A stretch of 64,000 nt of DNA from Bradyrhizobium betae (GTDB lineage: Bacteria; Pseudomonadota; Alphaproteobacteria; Rhizobiales; Xanthobacteraceae). A program made the translations under genes and the position numbers. The DNA lies in NCBI RefSeq assembly GCF_008932115.1, contig NZ_CP044543.1, positions 1,860,001 through 1,924,000 on the forward strand, read 5' to 3'. The notes beneath the pieces were generated by a model. That model saw only the letters and a program-made list of their open reading frames with translations, had not been told where the DNA came from and did not search any database. Shown here one piece after another: positions 17,082 through 25,190 of this stretch; the stretch's first letter is position 1; every line of letters starts with the position of its first letter.

Positions 17082-17945
17082 CTACCTCGCCTCGGCGACC
17101 TTCGCTCCCGCTGACGGCATCTGCGCGTTGGCGGCCGAGAGCCGTTTCGGCAGCGATGCCGGGTCCGGCAATCGGAAAGCGGCGTCGGCCGGCGCTGGCT
17201 GGAATGGCCGGCGGGCGGTGGTTGCCGGAAGCACGATCACTTTCGCGCCGACCTTCACCCGCTCGTAGAGGTCCGTGACGTCGTCATTGGTCAGCCGGAT
17301 GCAGCCGGACGACACCTTTTTCCCGATCGTATCGGGGTTGTTGGTGCCGTGAATGCGATATTCCGTTTCGCCCAGATACATCGCCCGGGCGCCGAGCGGA
17401 TTGCCGGGACCGCCGGCCATGAAGCGCGGCAGATAGGGCTGACGCCCGATCATCTCCACGGGCGGATGCCAATCCGGCCATTCCGCCTTGCGGGCCACGG
17501 TCTGCTCACCCGACCACGTGAAGCCCTCGCGGCCGACACCGATGCCGTAGCGTAGCGCCTGCGTGTCGTTCAGGACGAAATAGAGGAACGTGTTCTTGGT
17601 ATCGATGATCACGGTGCCCGGCGTCTGGCGGCTGGCATAGTCGACCACCTGCCGGACCAATGCGCCGGGACCTTCAGCGGCTTTCGGCGGTTCGACCAGA
17701 GGGGCCGGAGCTGGAGTTGGAGTTGGCGCCGGCGCTGCGACACGAACAGGCGGCGCCACGTAAACCGGCGTTGACGATGCCTGGGCTTCGCGCGCGGACG
17801 GCTTTCGTGCCGTTTGCACGCTCATCGGCCCCGACAGCAAGCCGTATCCCAAGGCGGCGAGGGCCACGACACCGATCGCAACACGCGCGGCCATGGGGAG
17901 CGCGAACGTCTCTGCCGCCTTGCCGCGCTTGGCCCGCTTCTTCAT
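17082..17945 (-). CDS. L,D-transpeptidase, YkuD family
   Basis: The 287-residue protein has a basic N-terminus, one transmembrane helix (about residues 19-42), a Pro/Ala linker (60-95), and a YkuD domain (about 105-240). The catalytic motif is HGTNNPDTIGKKVSSGCIRL with the nucleophilic Cys in SSGC. It would form 3-3 peptidoglycan cross-links or attach proteins to the cell wall in the periplasm. The Ala/Pro tail after residue 245 is unusual and part of it is duplicated at 16641-16705. A second, shorter YkuD protein is encoded at 20475-21053. Confidence 0.88.
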   Translation of the reverse strand: MKKRAKRGKAAETFALPMAARVAIGVVALAALGYGLLSGPMSVQTARKPSAREAQASSTPVYVAPPVRVAAPAPTPTPAPAPLVEPPKAAEGPGALVRQVVDYASRQTPGTVIIDTKNTFLYFVLNDTQALRYGIGVGREGFTWSGEQTVARKAEWPDWHPPVEMIGRQPYLPRFMAGGPGNPLGARAMYLGETEYRIHGTNNPDTIGKKVSSGCIRLTNDDVTDLYERVKVGAKVIVLPATTARRPFQPAPADAAFRLPDPASLPKRLSAANAQMPSAGAKVAEAR

Positions 17946-18085
17946 GTCTTGTCCCAGGTCACCATGCCTGAAGAGGTAACCAGCAACATTTAAGAAACTT
18001 CGAAGCGAATGGGTTCGGACTGGAACCGTTGGCGATGGTTAACGCCGGATTCCCGTTGGCGAGTGGCGGCCACTTCCGCTTCGCC

Positions 18086-18604
18086 CTAACGCGTGGCCGC
18101 CAGACCGCTCTCTTCGAGCCGCGCTGCGAACCAGAGCGACAGCGGCTGATCGAGGCTGCCGCTGACATAGACTTCCGACATCGTGACATGCTGCCTGTCC
18201 AGCACCAGCAGCACGCCGATCCAATAGGCGAACCAGACATCCGGATCGGTCAGCGCGCGCAGCTTGTGCTGGTCGTGATCGAGCGAGGTGTGATTGCTCG
18301 CCTTGCGGATCTCGACGCTGAGCAGATTGTTCGGGATCTCGCGCTGATGCACGACGACATCGGGGTAGATCGACTTGCCGAGATGATCGTCGGTCGAGAT
18401 GATGGTGCCGTGCGGCAGATGCAGCGTGCGCTCGCCGAGCCGGTCGTAGTTGCAATCGACCGACCAGCCCGAAAACTGCCGCTCGAGATGGACGGCGAAG
18501 CGGTGCGTGATCGCCCGCTCGCCGATGTCCTTCTCGAACAGGAATCCTTCGTGGGCGTAGAACTCCCGGAGCGCCGCGATCACCTTGTTCAGCTCGGTCT
18601 GCAT
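18086..18604 (-). CDS. Uncharacterised protein with a PD-(D/E)XK nuclease-like signature
   Basis: The 172-residue protein starts at ATG 18604 with GGAGG four bases upstream. It has no signal peptide or membrane helix. The segment SIYPDVVVHQREIPNNLLSV followed by EIRKAS resembles the core of PD-(D/E)XK nuclease folds (PD, then a hydrophobic strand with E-x-R/K), preceded by HRFAVHLERQFSGWSVDCNY. The rest (DPDVWFAYWIGVLLVL, SLWFAARLE) is predicted alpha/beta. I do not recognise a named family. It lies between the transpeptidase and the TPP enzyme on the same strand, 41 bases after the latter. Confidence 0.6.
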   Translation of the reverse strand: MQTELNKVIAALREFYAHEGFLFEKDIGERAITHRFAVHLERQFSGWSVDCNYDRLGERTLHLPHGTIISTDDHLGKSIYPDVVVHQREIPNNLLSVEIRKASNHTSLDHDQHKLRALTDPDVWFAYWIGVLLVLDRQHVTMSEVYVSGSLDQPLSLWFAARLEESGLAATR

Positions 18605-18645
18605 GTCGCCTCCGGGCCTTCGGCGCTCCGCCTCGAAAGAGCGCC

Positions 18646-20193
18646 CTACATCTGGACTTCGATCAGCCGCGGACCCGGCTCGGCGACGGCTTCGGCCAGC
18701 GCCTTGTTGAACTCGTCGGCGTTGGTGACGGCGCGGCCGGGCACGCCCATGCCCTTGGCCAGCGCGACGAAATCGAGCGTCGGACGGTCGAGCCGCAGCA
18801 TGTCGTTGGCGCGCTGGCCGGGCTCGCCGGCACCGACATTGTCGAACTCGCCGCGCAGGATCTGGTAGATGCGGTTGGCGAACACGATGGTGACGATGTT
18901 GAGGTTTTCGCGGGCCTGCGTCCACAGCGACTGGATCGTGTACATCGCGCTGCCGTCGCCGACCATGCAGATCACCTTGCGATCCGGACAGGCGATCGCG
19001 GCGCCGATCGACAGCGGCGTGGAGAAGCCGATCGAGCCGCCCATGTTCTGCAGCCAGTCGTGCGGGGCGGCGGCCGCGGTCGGCGGGAAGAAGGCGCGGC
19101 CGGTGGTCAGAGACTCGTCGACCATGATTGCGTTCTCGGGGATCGCATAGGCAATCGCCTGCGCGATCGAGGCATGGGTCAGCGCACCGGTCGGCTTCAC
19201 GAGTTCCTGCAACGCCTGCGGCTTGACGTCCTTGGCGCTGGCCTTGACGGCGCCGGCGAGCGCTTCGAGCGCCGCGACCGAATTCTCGCCCCAGGCGGTC
19301 ATGCGATGCACGTCGCAGCCTTCGGGCCGCAGCACGCTCGGCTTGTTCGGATAGGCGAAGAACGCCACGGGATCGTCGGACTCGACCAGCACGATGTGAC
19401 GGAACTTCGCCAGCATCGGCAGCGCCTGATCGATCACATAGTGGATGCGGTCGATCGAGTAGCGGCCGCGGCCGCGCGCCATCCTGGGGCGGAAGGTCGG
19501 GCCCATCACGGTGCAGCCGGTCTTGGCGGCGATGCGCTCGGCCAGCGCCAGGCCCTGCTCGGAAAGCGCGCTGCCGGTCATCAGCAGCAGCGTGCCTTCG
19601 CCGTCACCGTGCAGGATCTTGGCGGCCTGCTCGACCGCCTGCGGTGAATAGCTCGCGCGCTGCTGCTCGGCGGGCACCTCGGCGATGCCTTCGGCCTCGT
19701 TCCAGGCGGTGTCGGCGGGCAGGATCAGAGTGGCGATCTGCCCCGGCGCGCTCTTGGCGGCGGCGATCGCCGCGGCACCGTCGGCGGCAACCGATTTCGA
19801 ATCCGGCGAGGTGCGGACCCAGGACGACATCGGCCGGGCGAGGCCCTCGATGTCGGAGGTCAGCGGGGCGTTGTAGCCGATGTGGTAGACGGCGTGCTGG
19901 CCGACGATGTTGACGATGCCGGAATTCGCCTTCTTGGCGTTGTGCAGATTGGCAAGGCCATTGGCGAGGCCGGGGCCGAGATGCAGCAGGGTCGAGGCCG
20001 GCGTACCTTTCATGCGGTAATAGCCGTCGGCTGCTCCCGTCACCACGCCTTCGAACAGGCCGAGCACGCAGCGCATGCCCGGAACGCGGTCGAGCGCTGC
20101 GACAAAATGCATCTCGGAGGTGCCCGGGTTGGAGAAGCAGATATCCACCCCGCCTTTGACCATCGTCCGCACCAGGCTTTCCGCACCGTTCAT
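18646..20193 (-). CDS. Thiamine-diphosphate enzyme, acetolactate synthase large subunit-like
   Basis: The 515-residue protein starts at ATG 20193 with AGGAG six bases upstream. It has the three-domain layout of TPP-dependent decarboxylases: N-terminal domain with FSNPGTSEMHF and the catalytic-Glu region GLFEGVVTGAADGYYR, a central domain, and a C-terminal TPP-binding domain with VGDGSAMYTIQSLWTQARE. It is usually annotated as acetolactate synthase, but there is no small regulatory subunit nearby and it is shorter than IlvB, so it is more likely a 2-oxo-acid decarboxylase or carboligase of unknown substrate. Confidence 0.75.
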   Translation of the reverse strand: MNGAESLVRTMVKGGVDICFSNPGTSEMHFVAALDRVPGMRCVLGLFEGVVTGAADGYYRMKGTPASTLLHLGPGLANGLANLHNAKKANSGIVNIVGQHAVYHIGYNAPLTSDIEGLARPMSSWVRTSPDSKSVAADGAAAIAAAKSAPGQIATLILPADTAWNEAEGIAEVPAEQQRASYSPQAVEQAAKILHGDGEGTLLLMTGSALSEQGLALAERIAAKTGCTVMGPTFRPRMARGRGRYSIDRIHYVIDQALPMLAKFRHIVLVESDDPVAFFAYPNKPSVLRPEGCDVHRMTAWGENSVAALEALAGAVKASAKDVKPQALQELVKPTGALTHASIAQAIAYAIPENAIMVDESLTTGRAFFPPTAAAAPHDWLQNMGGSIGFSTPLSIGAAIACPDRKVICMVGDGSAMYTIQSLWTQARENLNIVTIVFANRIYQILRGEFDNVGAGEPGQRANDMLRLDRPTLDFVALAKGMGVPGRAVTNADEFNKALAEAVAEPGPRLIEVQM

Positions 20194-20474
20194 CCCAAAG
20201 CTCCTGCAACCGGCAATTTTCAATGATCCGTCCGATCAATCATTGTTCGCGGTTCCCGTCAAAGCAATAGGGGCCATCGCGGCCCTGCTCCGCGCGACGA
20301 CGCGCCGGTTTGGCTAATTCTTTTTGGCGGATTGGCGCGGTTGCCTATTTGGTAACGGCATTCATTAACGATGGCTCATTCGGAAAGGGCCTGCCTCACG
20401 GGGCCGTGGCTTGCGAAAAGCCCGCGAATATGGCCTCTGGCTGTCGTTGAATCGATTTTTTGCTGGGGGAAACA

Positions 20475-21053
20475 ATGATCCGGTTTTTTGCCGCGCCGAT
20501 TGCCGCCATCGCATTGCTGTCGGCCGTTGCGGGCGGCGCGCTCGCCGAAGAGTTCGACTCGCGCGACATCATGGGCGGCGGCCCGAACTTCTTCCGTTCC
20601 GGCGCCAACCCGGTTCCCCGCACCACCGTCAACTACAGCGGCGCCTATGCGCCCGGAACGATCGTGGTCAACACGTCCGAACGGCGGCTCTATCTGGTGC
20701 TGCAGAACGGCCAGGCGCTGCGCTATGGCATCGGCGTCGGCCGCGACGGCTTCCGCTGGGGCGGGGTGCACAAGATCACCGCCAAGAAGGAGTGGCCGGA
20801 CTGGACGCCGCCGTCGCAGATGCTGGCCCGCCGGCCGGACCTGCCGCGCCACATGAAGGGCGGCGTCGAAAACCCGCTCGGCGCGCGCGCCATGTATCTG
20901 GGGTCGACGCTCTACCGCATCCACGGTTCCAACGAGCCGGAGACGATCGGCCAGGCGGTCTCCTCGGGATGCTTCCGCATGACCAATGACGACGTCAGCG
21001 ACCTCTACGGCCGCGTCGGGGTCGGCACCACCGTGGTCGTGCTGAACAACTAG
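20475..21053 (+). CDS. L,D-transpeptidase, YkuD family, short secreted form
   Basis: The 192-residue protein starts at ATG 20475 behind GGGGGA. It has a cleavable signal peptide (residues 1-24, ending ALA-EE) and a YkuD domain covering most of the rest, with HGSNEPETIGQAVSSGCFRM holding the catalytic Cys. It shares long near-identical blocks with the protein at 17082-17945, for example ALRYGIGVGR and NPLGARAMYLG, so the two are paralogues; this one is periplasmic rather than membrane-anchored. It is preceded by a 281-base intergenic region and followed by a palindromic repeat. Confidence 0.88.
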   Translation: MIRFFAAPIAAIALLSAVAGGALAEEFDSRDIMGGGPNFFRSGANPVPRTTVNYSGAYAPGTIVVNTSERRLYLVLQNGQALRYGIGVGRDGFRWGGVHKITAKKEWPDWTPPSQMLARRPDLPRHMKGGVENPLGARAMYLGSTLYRIHGSNEPETIGQAVSSGCFRMTNDDVSDLYGRVGVGTTVVVLNN

Positions 21054-21069
21054 ATCCGCGCAGGCTTCC

Positions 21070-21155
21070 GTAGGGGGCAAAGGCGCACTTGCGCCGTGCC
21101 CACCATCTGTCTGCTTGCCTTAAATGGTGGGCACGCTTCGCTTTGCCCACCCTAC
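21070..21155. repeat. Palindromic interspersed repeat, family F
   Basis: The left part GTAGGGGGCAAAGGCGC and the right part ending GCTTTGCCCACCCTAC are imperfect inverted copies, with an inner stem GTGCCCACCAT / ATGGTGGGCAC. This is a typical REP-like element of the Bradyrhizobium group. It lies between the short L,D-transpeptidase gene and the DUF2927 gene. Confidence 0.75.
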
Positions 21156-21247
21156 GCAGCGGCGCGCGACGCATGGTCGGACCCCCGCGGGGCGCGTGAA
21201 TTTGCGGACTTGTGCGCAGGGCGCGAATGCGGCAGCGTCGCAACACG

Positions 21248-22063
21248 ATGAGCGCATTGAACTCGCCCTCGCCCTCCCTGCGCACCGCCCTGCTGGCGCT
21301 CGCAACGCTCACATGTGTACCTGATACCGCACCCACGGCCGTCGCGGGCGAAGTGGCCGCGATCGCCGCACGCCAGCGCCTCGAGAAGAAGAGCTTCACC
21401 GACGGCGAGATCGTCGAGGGTTTTCTGAAGACCGCGTTCGGCGCCGAATATCACCTCGCCGGCCGCGTCGACCGCATCCGCAAGTTCGACGCGCCGGTGC
21501 GGGTGTTCGCCGAGAGCAACCGCGCCGACCGCAAGGCGCAGCTGGCCAAGGTCGTGGCCGACATCGGCAAGCGCGTGCAGCACCTCGACATCGCCATGAT
21601 CGAGACCAACGAGGCCGCGAACGTGCGGGTGAAGCTGGTGCGCGACCGCGACCTGTTCCGCACCATCGCGAGCTTCTACGGCGCCGAGAAGGCGCGCGAG
21701 ATCCGCACCTCGCTCGATCCGCAATGCCTGTCCGGCTTCCGCAAGAACGACAATTTCGAGATCGAGCATTCCGACGTCATCCTCACCGTCGACAACGGCG
21801 ACTTCACCTTCCTCGACTGCGCCTATGAGGAGCTGCTGCAATCGCTCGGGCCGATCAACGACACCGCGAGCGTGCCGTGGACGATGTTCAACGACAACGT
21901 CTCGATGGGCTATTTCGACGTCTACGACCAGTACATCCTCAACCTGCTCTACGACCCCCGCATCAAGCCCGGCATGACGGTCGCCGAGGTCAAGACGGTG
22001 CTGCCTGAAGTGCTCGCGGATGTACGGATCTGGGTGAAACGGGTGAATGATTTGAAGGAGTGA
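21248..22063 (+). CDS. DUF2927-family secreted protein
   Basis: The 271-residue product from ATG 21248 has a signal-peptide-like start (LRTALLALATLTCVPD, ending near VAG-EV) and then the DUF2927 domain (about residues 50-250), with FTDGEIVEGFLKTAFGAEYH, VRKFDAPV-like IRKFDAPVRVF and the acidic C-terminal part DPRIKPGMTVAEVKTVLPEV. The family is periplasmic or lipoprotein-like and has no established function. The start codon lacks a good ribosome-binding site; an ATG at 21212 is in frame but adds a basic leader. The gene is convergent with the methyltransferase gene. Confidence 0.7.
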   Translation: MSALNSPSPSLRTALLALATLTCVPDTAPTAVAGEVAAIAARQRLEKKSFTDGEIVEGFLKTAFGAEYHLAGRVDRIRKFDAPVRVFAESNRADRKAQLAKVVADIGKRVQHLDIAMIETNEAANVRVKLVRDRDLFRTIASFYGAEKAREIRTSLDPQCLSGFRKNDNFEIEHSDVILTVDNGDFTFLDCAYEELLQSLGPINDTASVPWTMFNDNVSMGYFDVYDQYILNLLYDPRIKPGMTVAEVKTVLPEVLADVRIWVKRVNDLKE

Positions 22064-22084
22064 GGCGCCGCCTCCCGCCGCGCC

Positions 22085-22891
22085 TCACATCTTCTTCGCC
22101 TTCGTCATCAGGAACTGCTGGCGCATCACGTTGCTGCTGCCGTCGAAATATTCGGAGATCAGCGCCTCGAACTCGGCACGCAGGCTCTTGAGCTTCTCCG
22201 GCTCGTCCTTGTGCTGGGCGACGAGCTTGATCATGGGGCCGATGGTGGCTTCCATGGTGCGGCGGAAATGCTGCGGGCTGAGCGCGGATGGCGTCATCAT
22301 GTCCATCTCGAACGAAAGGTCCTTCACCTTGCCCGCCAGGCGCTCGGTGACGATCTTGGGATCGCCCCACGACACCGGCGATGCGACGCCCTCGGGCGGC
22401 GGCAAATGACGACCGATCAGCGCGAACATCCGGCCGACATAGAGATGCGGCGGCCACGTTGAAAAGGCGATGGCGCCGCCGGGCTTCAGCACGCGCAGCA
22501 TCTCGGCAATGGTGACGTCTGGGCGCGGCGCGAACATGTGGCCGAACTGGCTCAGCACCACATCGAACTCGCTATCACCATAGGGCAGGCTCTCGGCGTC
22601 ACCTTCCCTGAAGTCGATATCGAGGTTCGCCAGCTCCGCGTGCTCGCGGGCGCGCGCGACGAGGACCGGCGACAAATCGAGTCCCCTCACTTTCGCGCCA
22701 CGACGCGCAGCCGTAACGGCCACGACACCGGTGCCGCAGCCGACGTCGAGGACCCGCAGACCGGCGCCAACACCGGCGAAATTCACCAGCTTTGCCGCCG
22801 TAGGCGTCGTGGACACTTCCATCGGCGTGAACAGCGACCAGGCTTCCTTCTGGACGGCCTTGAAGGCTGCAAACGGATCCTGCGCGGTCAT
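22085..22891 (-). CDS. Class I SAM-dependent methyltransferase
   Basis: The 268-residue protein starts at ATG 22891 behind GGGAG. The Rossmann-type SAM site is clear: motif I VLDVGCGTGVVAV at about 47-59, the acidic end of strand 2 in RGLDLSPVL, motif II DAESLPYGDSEFDVV, and motif III LRVLKPGGAIAF. The rest is a small helical cap. The pattern is of the UbiE/Methyltransf_11 type that modifies small molecules. The substrate cannot be read from the sequence and the neighbours give no hint. Confidence 0.8.
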   Translation of the reverse strand: MTAQDPFAAFKAVQKEAWSLFTPMEVSTTPTAAKLVNFAGVGAGLRVLDVGCGTGVVAVTAARRGAKVRGLDLSPVLVARAREHAELANLDIDFREGDAESLPYGDSEFDVVLSQFGHMFAPRPDVTIAEMLRVLKPGGAIAFSTWPPHLYVGRMFALIGRHLPPPEGVASPVSWGDPKIVTERLAGKVKDLSFEMDMMTPSALSPQHFRRTMEATIGPMIKLVAQHKDEPEKLKSLRAEFEALISEYFDGSSNVMRQQFLMTKAKKM

Positions 22892-23036
22892 GGAACTCTC
22901 CCTTCACTCGAGGTCGATCATCATGAGGCTGGCGACGGACGCCGGAGGTTCAACACAGATGCAAAGATGATCGCGAAAGCCCGTGGCGATCGCGGCTGGT
23001 CGGGTGGGTCAGCCTAATCGTACTGAGTCAGGCGGA

Positions 23037-24164
23037 CTACTGCACCAGGTCGGCGACGGTGGTTGCGGCCTTCAGGCCCGTGCCGGTGAGGACGGCGACC
23101 GTGGTCTCGCTCTCCTTGATGGCACCGGTGGCGGAGAGCTTTTCCAGCGCGGCGGCCGCGCTGGCGCAGGTCGGCTCGACGAACAGGCCCTGGCGCGCGA
23201 GGCGACGCAAGGCGGCAACGATCTCGTCTTCGGTGAGCGCGACGGTGCCGCCGCCGCTCTCGCGCAAGGCGGCGATGATCTCGCGCAGGCGCAGCGGGGT
23301 CTTGATGGCGGTGCCTTCGGCGATGGTCTTCAGCACCTCGCGCGCGACAGGCGTGTCGACGCCAACCTGAAAGCTCGCATCGATCGGTGAGCAATTCAGC
23401 GGCTGCGCCGCGAACAGGCGCGGCAGCCTTGCGATCTGGCCTGCCTTCAACAGCTCGCGGAAGCCGAAGGCGCAGCCTAAAAGGCTGCTGCCCGCGCCGA
23501 CCGGCATGATGACGTTGTCGGGCGCGCGAAAGCCGAGATCTTCCCAGATTTCATAGGCGAGCGACTTGGTGCCTTCCAGAAAGAACGGCTGCCAATTGTG
23601 GCTGGCATAGAAGGTCTGGCTCGACTGCCGGATCGCCTCGGCCTCCGATTCCTCGCGCGGGCCCTCGACGAGCTGCACCGTCGCGCCATAGGCGCGCACC
23701 TGCGCGATCTTGGCCGGCGACGTCGAGGCCGGCGCCAGGATCTTCACGCGCATTCCGCCGGCGGCACCAAGCCCCGCCATCGACGAGCCGCCATTGCCGG
23801 AGGAGTCCTCCAGAATGGCGTCGACGCCGATCTGGCGCAGGAAGGACAGCATCACCGCCGAGCCGCGATCCTTGAAGCTGCCGGTCGGGTTGAACCATTC
23901 GAGCTTGAACAACGGCCGCAGGTCACCCCAGTCCTGCTGCACGAGCGGCGTGCAGCCTTCACCGAGCGTGATCGGCTTTGCGATCTCGACCGGCAGCGCC
24001 GCGCGGTAGCGCCAGAGCGAGCGCGTGCGGGGCTCAATGTCGTCCCGCGATATGCCCGGTCCCGGCGTCACCAGAAGCGGCGTGCGCTGGTCCGAGCACC
24101 AGCGCGGCGGATCCAGCGGATAGAGCTGTCCGTTGCGGGGATCGATGTAGCTGGCGGCGGGCAT
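23037..24164 (-). CDS. Threonine synthase-like PLP-dependent enzyme
   Basis: The 375-residue protein starts at ATG 24164 with GGAG five bases upstream. It is a fold type II PLP enzyme: FKLEWFNPTGSFKDRGSAV places the Schiff-base lysine at Lys98, EDSSGNGGSSMAGL holds the phosphate and PLP ring contacts, and PVGAGSSLLG is the C-terminal phosphate loop. The opening residues, with WRYRAALPVE and LGEGCTPL, match threonine synthases of the short type. It could equally be a threonine-dehydratase-like or other beta-replacing enzyme. It is divergent from the VOC gene, with about 110 bases between starts. Confidence 0.75.
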   Translation of the reverse strand: MPAASYIDPRNGQLYPLDPPRWCSDQRTPLLVTPGPGISRDDIEPRTRSLWRYRAALPVEIAKPITLGEGCTPLVQQDWGDLRPLFKLEWFNPTGSFKDRGSAVMLSFLRQIGVDAILEDSSGNGGSSMAGLGAAGGMRVKILAPASTSPAKIAQVRAYGATVQLVEGPREESEAEAIRQSSQTFYASHNWQPFFLEGTKSLAYEIWEDLGFRAPDNVIMPVGAGSSLLGCAFGFRELLKAGQIARLPRLFAAQPLNCSPIDASFQVGVDTPVAREVLKTIAEGTAIKTPLRLREIIAALRESGGGTVALTEDEIVAALRRLARQGLFVEPTCASAAAALEKLSATGAIKESETTVAVLTGTGLKAATTVADLVQ

Positions 24165-24275
24165 GGGGGTCTCCGGGGGCAGAGCCGATCCAGTCGATAT
24201 GTCCGAATATGCTGATCTTATCCAGTCAATCGTTTGGAGGGTGTGGACGCGGCCAATTCGTGCAAGATGGCGGCC

Positions 24276-24911
24276 ATGCTTCATCTCGACCACATCACCG
24301 TCGCCGCGAACGACCTCGCCGAAGGCGTCGCCTATGTCGAAAAGGCGCTCGGCCTCGCCCCGCCCGCCGGCGGCTCGCATCCGCTGATGGGAACGCATAA
24401 TCATCTGCTGCGGCTGAGCGAGACGAGCTTCCTCGAAGTCATCGCGCCGGACCCACAGGCCTCCGCGCCAAGCCGGCCACGCTGGTTCGCATTGGACGAT
24501 CCGCAGACGCATGCGGCGCTCGCATCCTCGCCGAAGCTCATGACCTGGGTCGTGAGCACGTCCGACATCACATCGGCGCTTGCAAAAATCCCGCAGGCCG
24601 CGGGGCCGGCGATCACGGTGACGCGCGGCGATCTCGAATGGCTGATCTCCGTTCCGCCCGACGGCTCGATGCCGTTCGGTGGTGCGTTTCCGACCGTGAT
24701 CGAATGGCCGGAAGGCCCGCATCCGGCCTCGCGCATGCCTGACCTCGGTTGCGCGCTGGTGGCGTTCGAGATCCGACACCCCGAGGCGGATACGATCCGG
24801 GCGGCTCTGGCTGGCTTCCTGGACGATCCGCGCGTCCGCTTCAGCCATGCCCCTGAGCCGTCGTTTCGCGCGGTGATCCGGACACCCCGGGGCGAGCGGG
24901 AATTGGTCTAG
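24276..24911 (+). CDS. VOC superfamily (glyoxalase-like) protein
   Basis: The 211-residue product begins MLHLDHITVAANDLAEGVAY, the standard opening of glyoxalase-like (Glyoxalase_3/VOC) proteins with a potential metal-binding His in LDHI. A further conserved block is HNHLLRLSETSFLEVIAPDP, with the Glu expected to bind metal. The C-terminal half is a second, more diverged VOC module. The reaction is unknown. ATG 24267 is an equally possible start, adding three residues; neither start has a strong ribosome-binding site. Confidence 0.75.
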   Translation: MLHLDHITVAANDLAEGVAYVEKALGLAPPAGGSHPLMGTHNHLLRLSETSFLEVIAPDPQASAPSRPRWFALDDPQTHAALASSPKLMTWVVSTSDITSALAKIPQAAGPAITVTRGDLEWLISVPPDGSMPFGGAFPTVIEWPEGPHPASRMPDLGCALVAFEIRHPEADTIRAALAGFLDDPRVRFSHAPEPSFRAVIRTPRGERELV

Positions 24912-25190
24912 CCGCGCCCGGCCCGCCCCTTAAAAAATGCAAACAATTTCATATATATAATCAGCCACCCCGAGAGGCCGCGGCCGGTGCCGGCGCGCTA
25001 TTCGGGGACGGCACGCCGATGCCGATATGAACGGCAGCGGCCCTGAGACGGCGCTGTCACGCGACACCATTAACTTGTCTGTCGCGGCTCGCCGCTACAA
25101 TATGTTGGATTGATCTTGCGTCGCCGGTGGCGGCGCGACCGAGCCAGGCCCGTCCGAGCGGCGGGCCGTTGGCTTTTTGGGAGTTTGGTC

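Noticed and set aside
18646..20193. Naming the TPP enzyme as the biosynthetic acetolactate synthase IlvB
   Set aside because: No IlvH-type small subunit or branched-chain genes are near, and the sequence diverges from IlvB; only the superfamily call is safe.
24165..24848. An N-terminal extension of the threonine synthase-like gene
   Set aside because: It is antisense to the VOC gene and lacks any family similarity; ATG 24164 has a clear GGAG.
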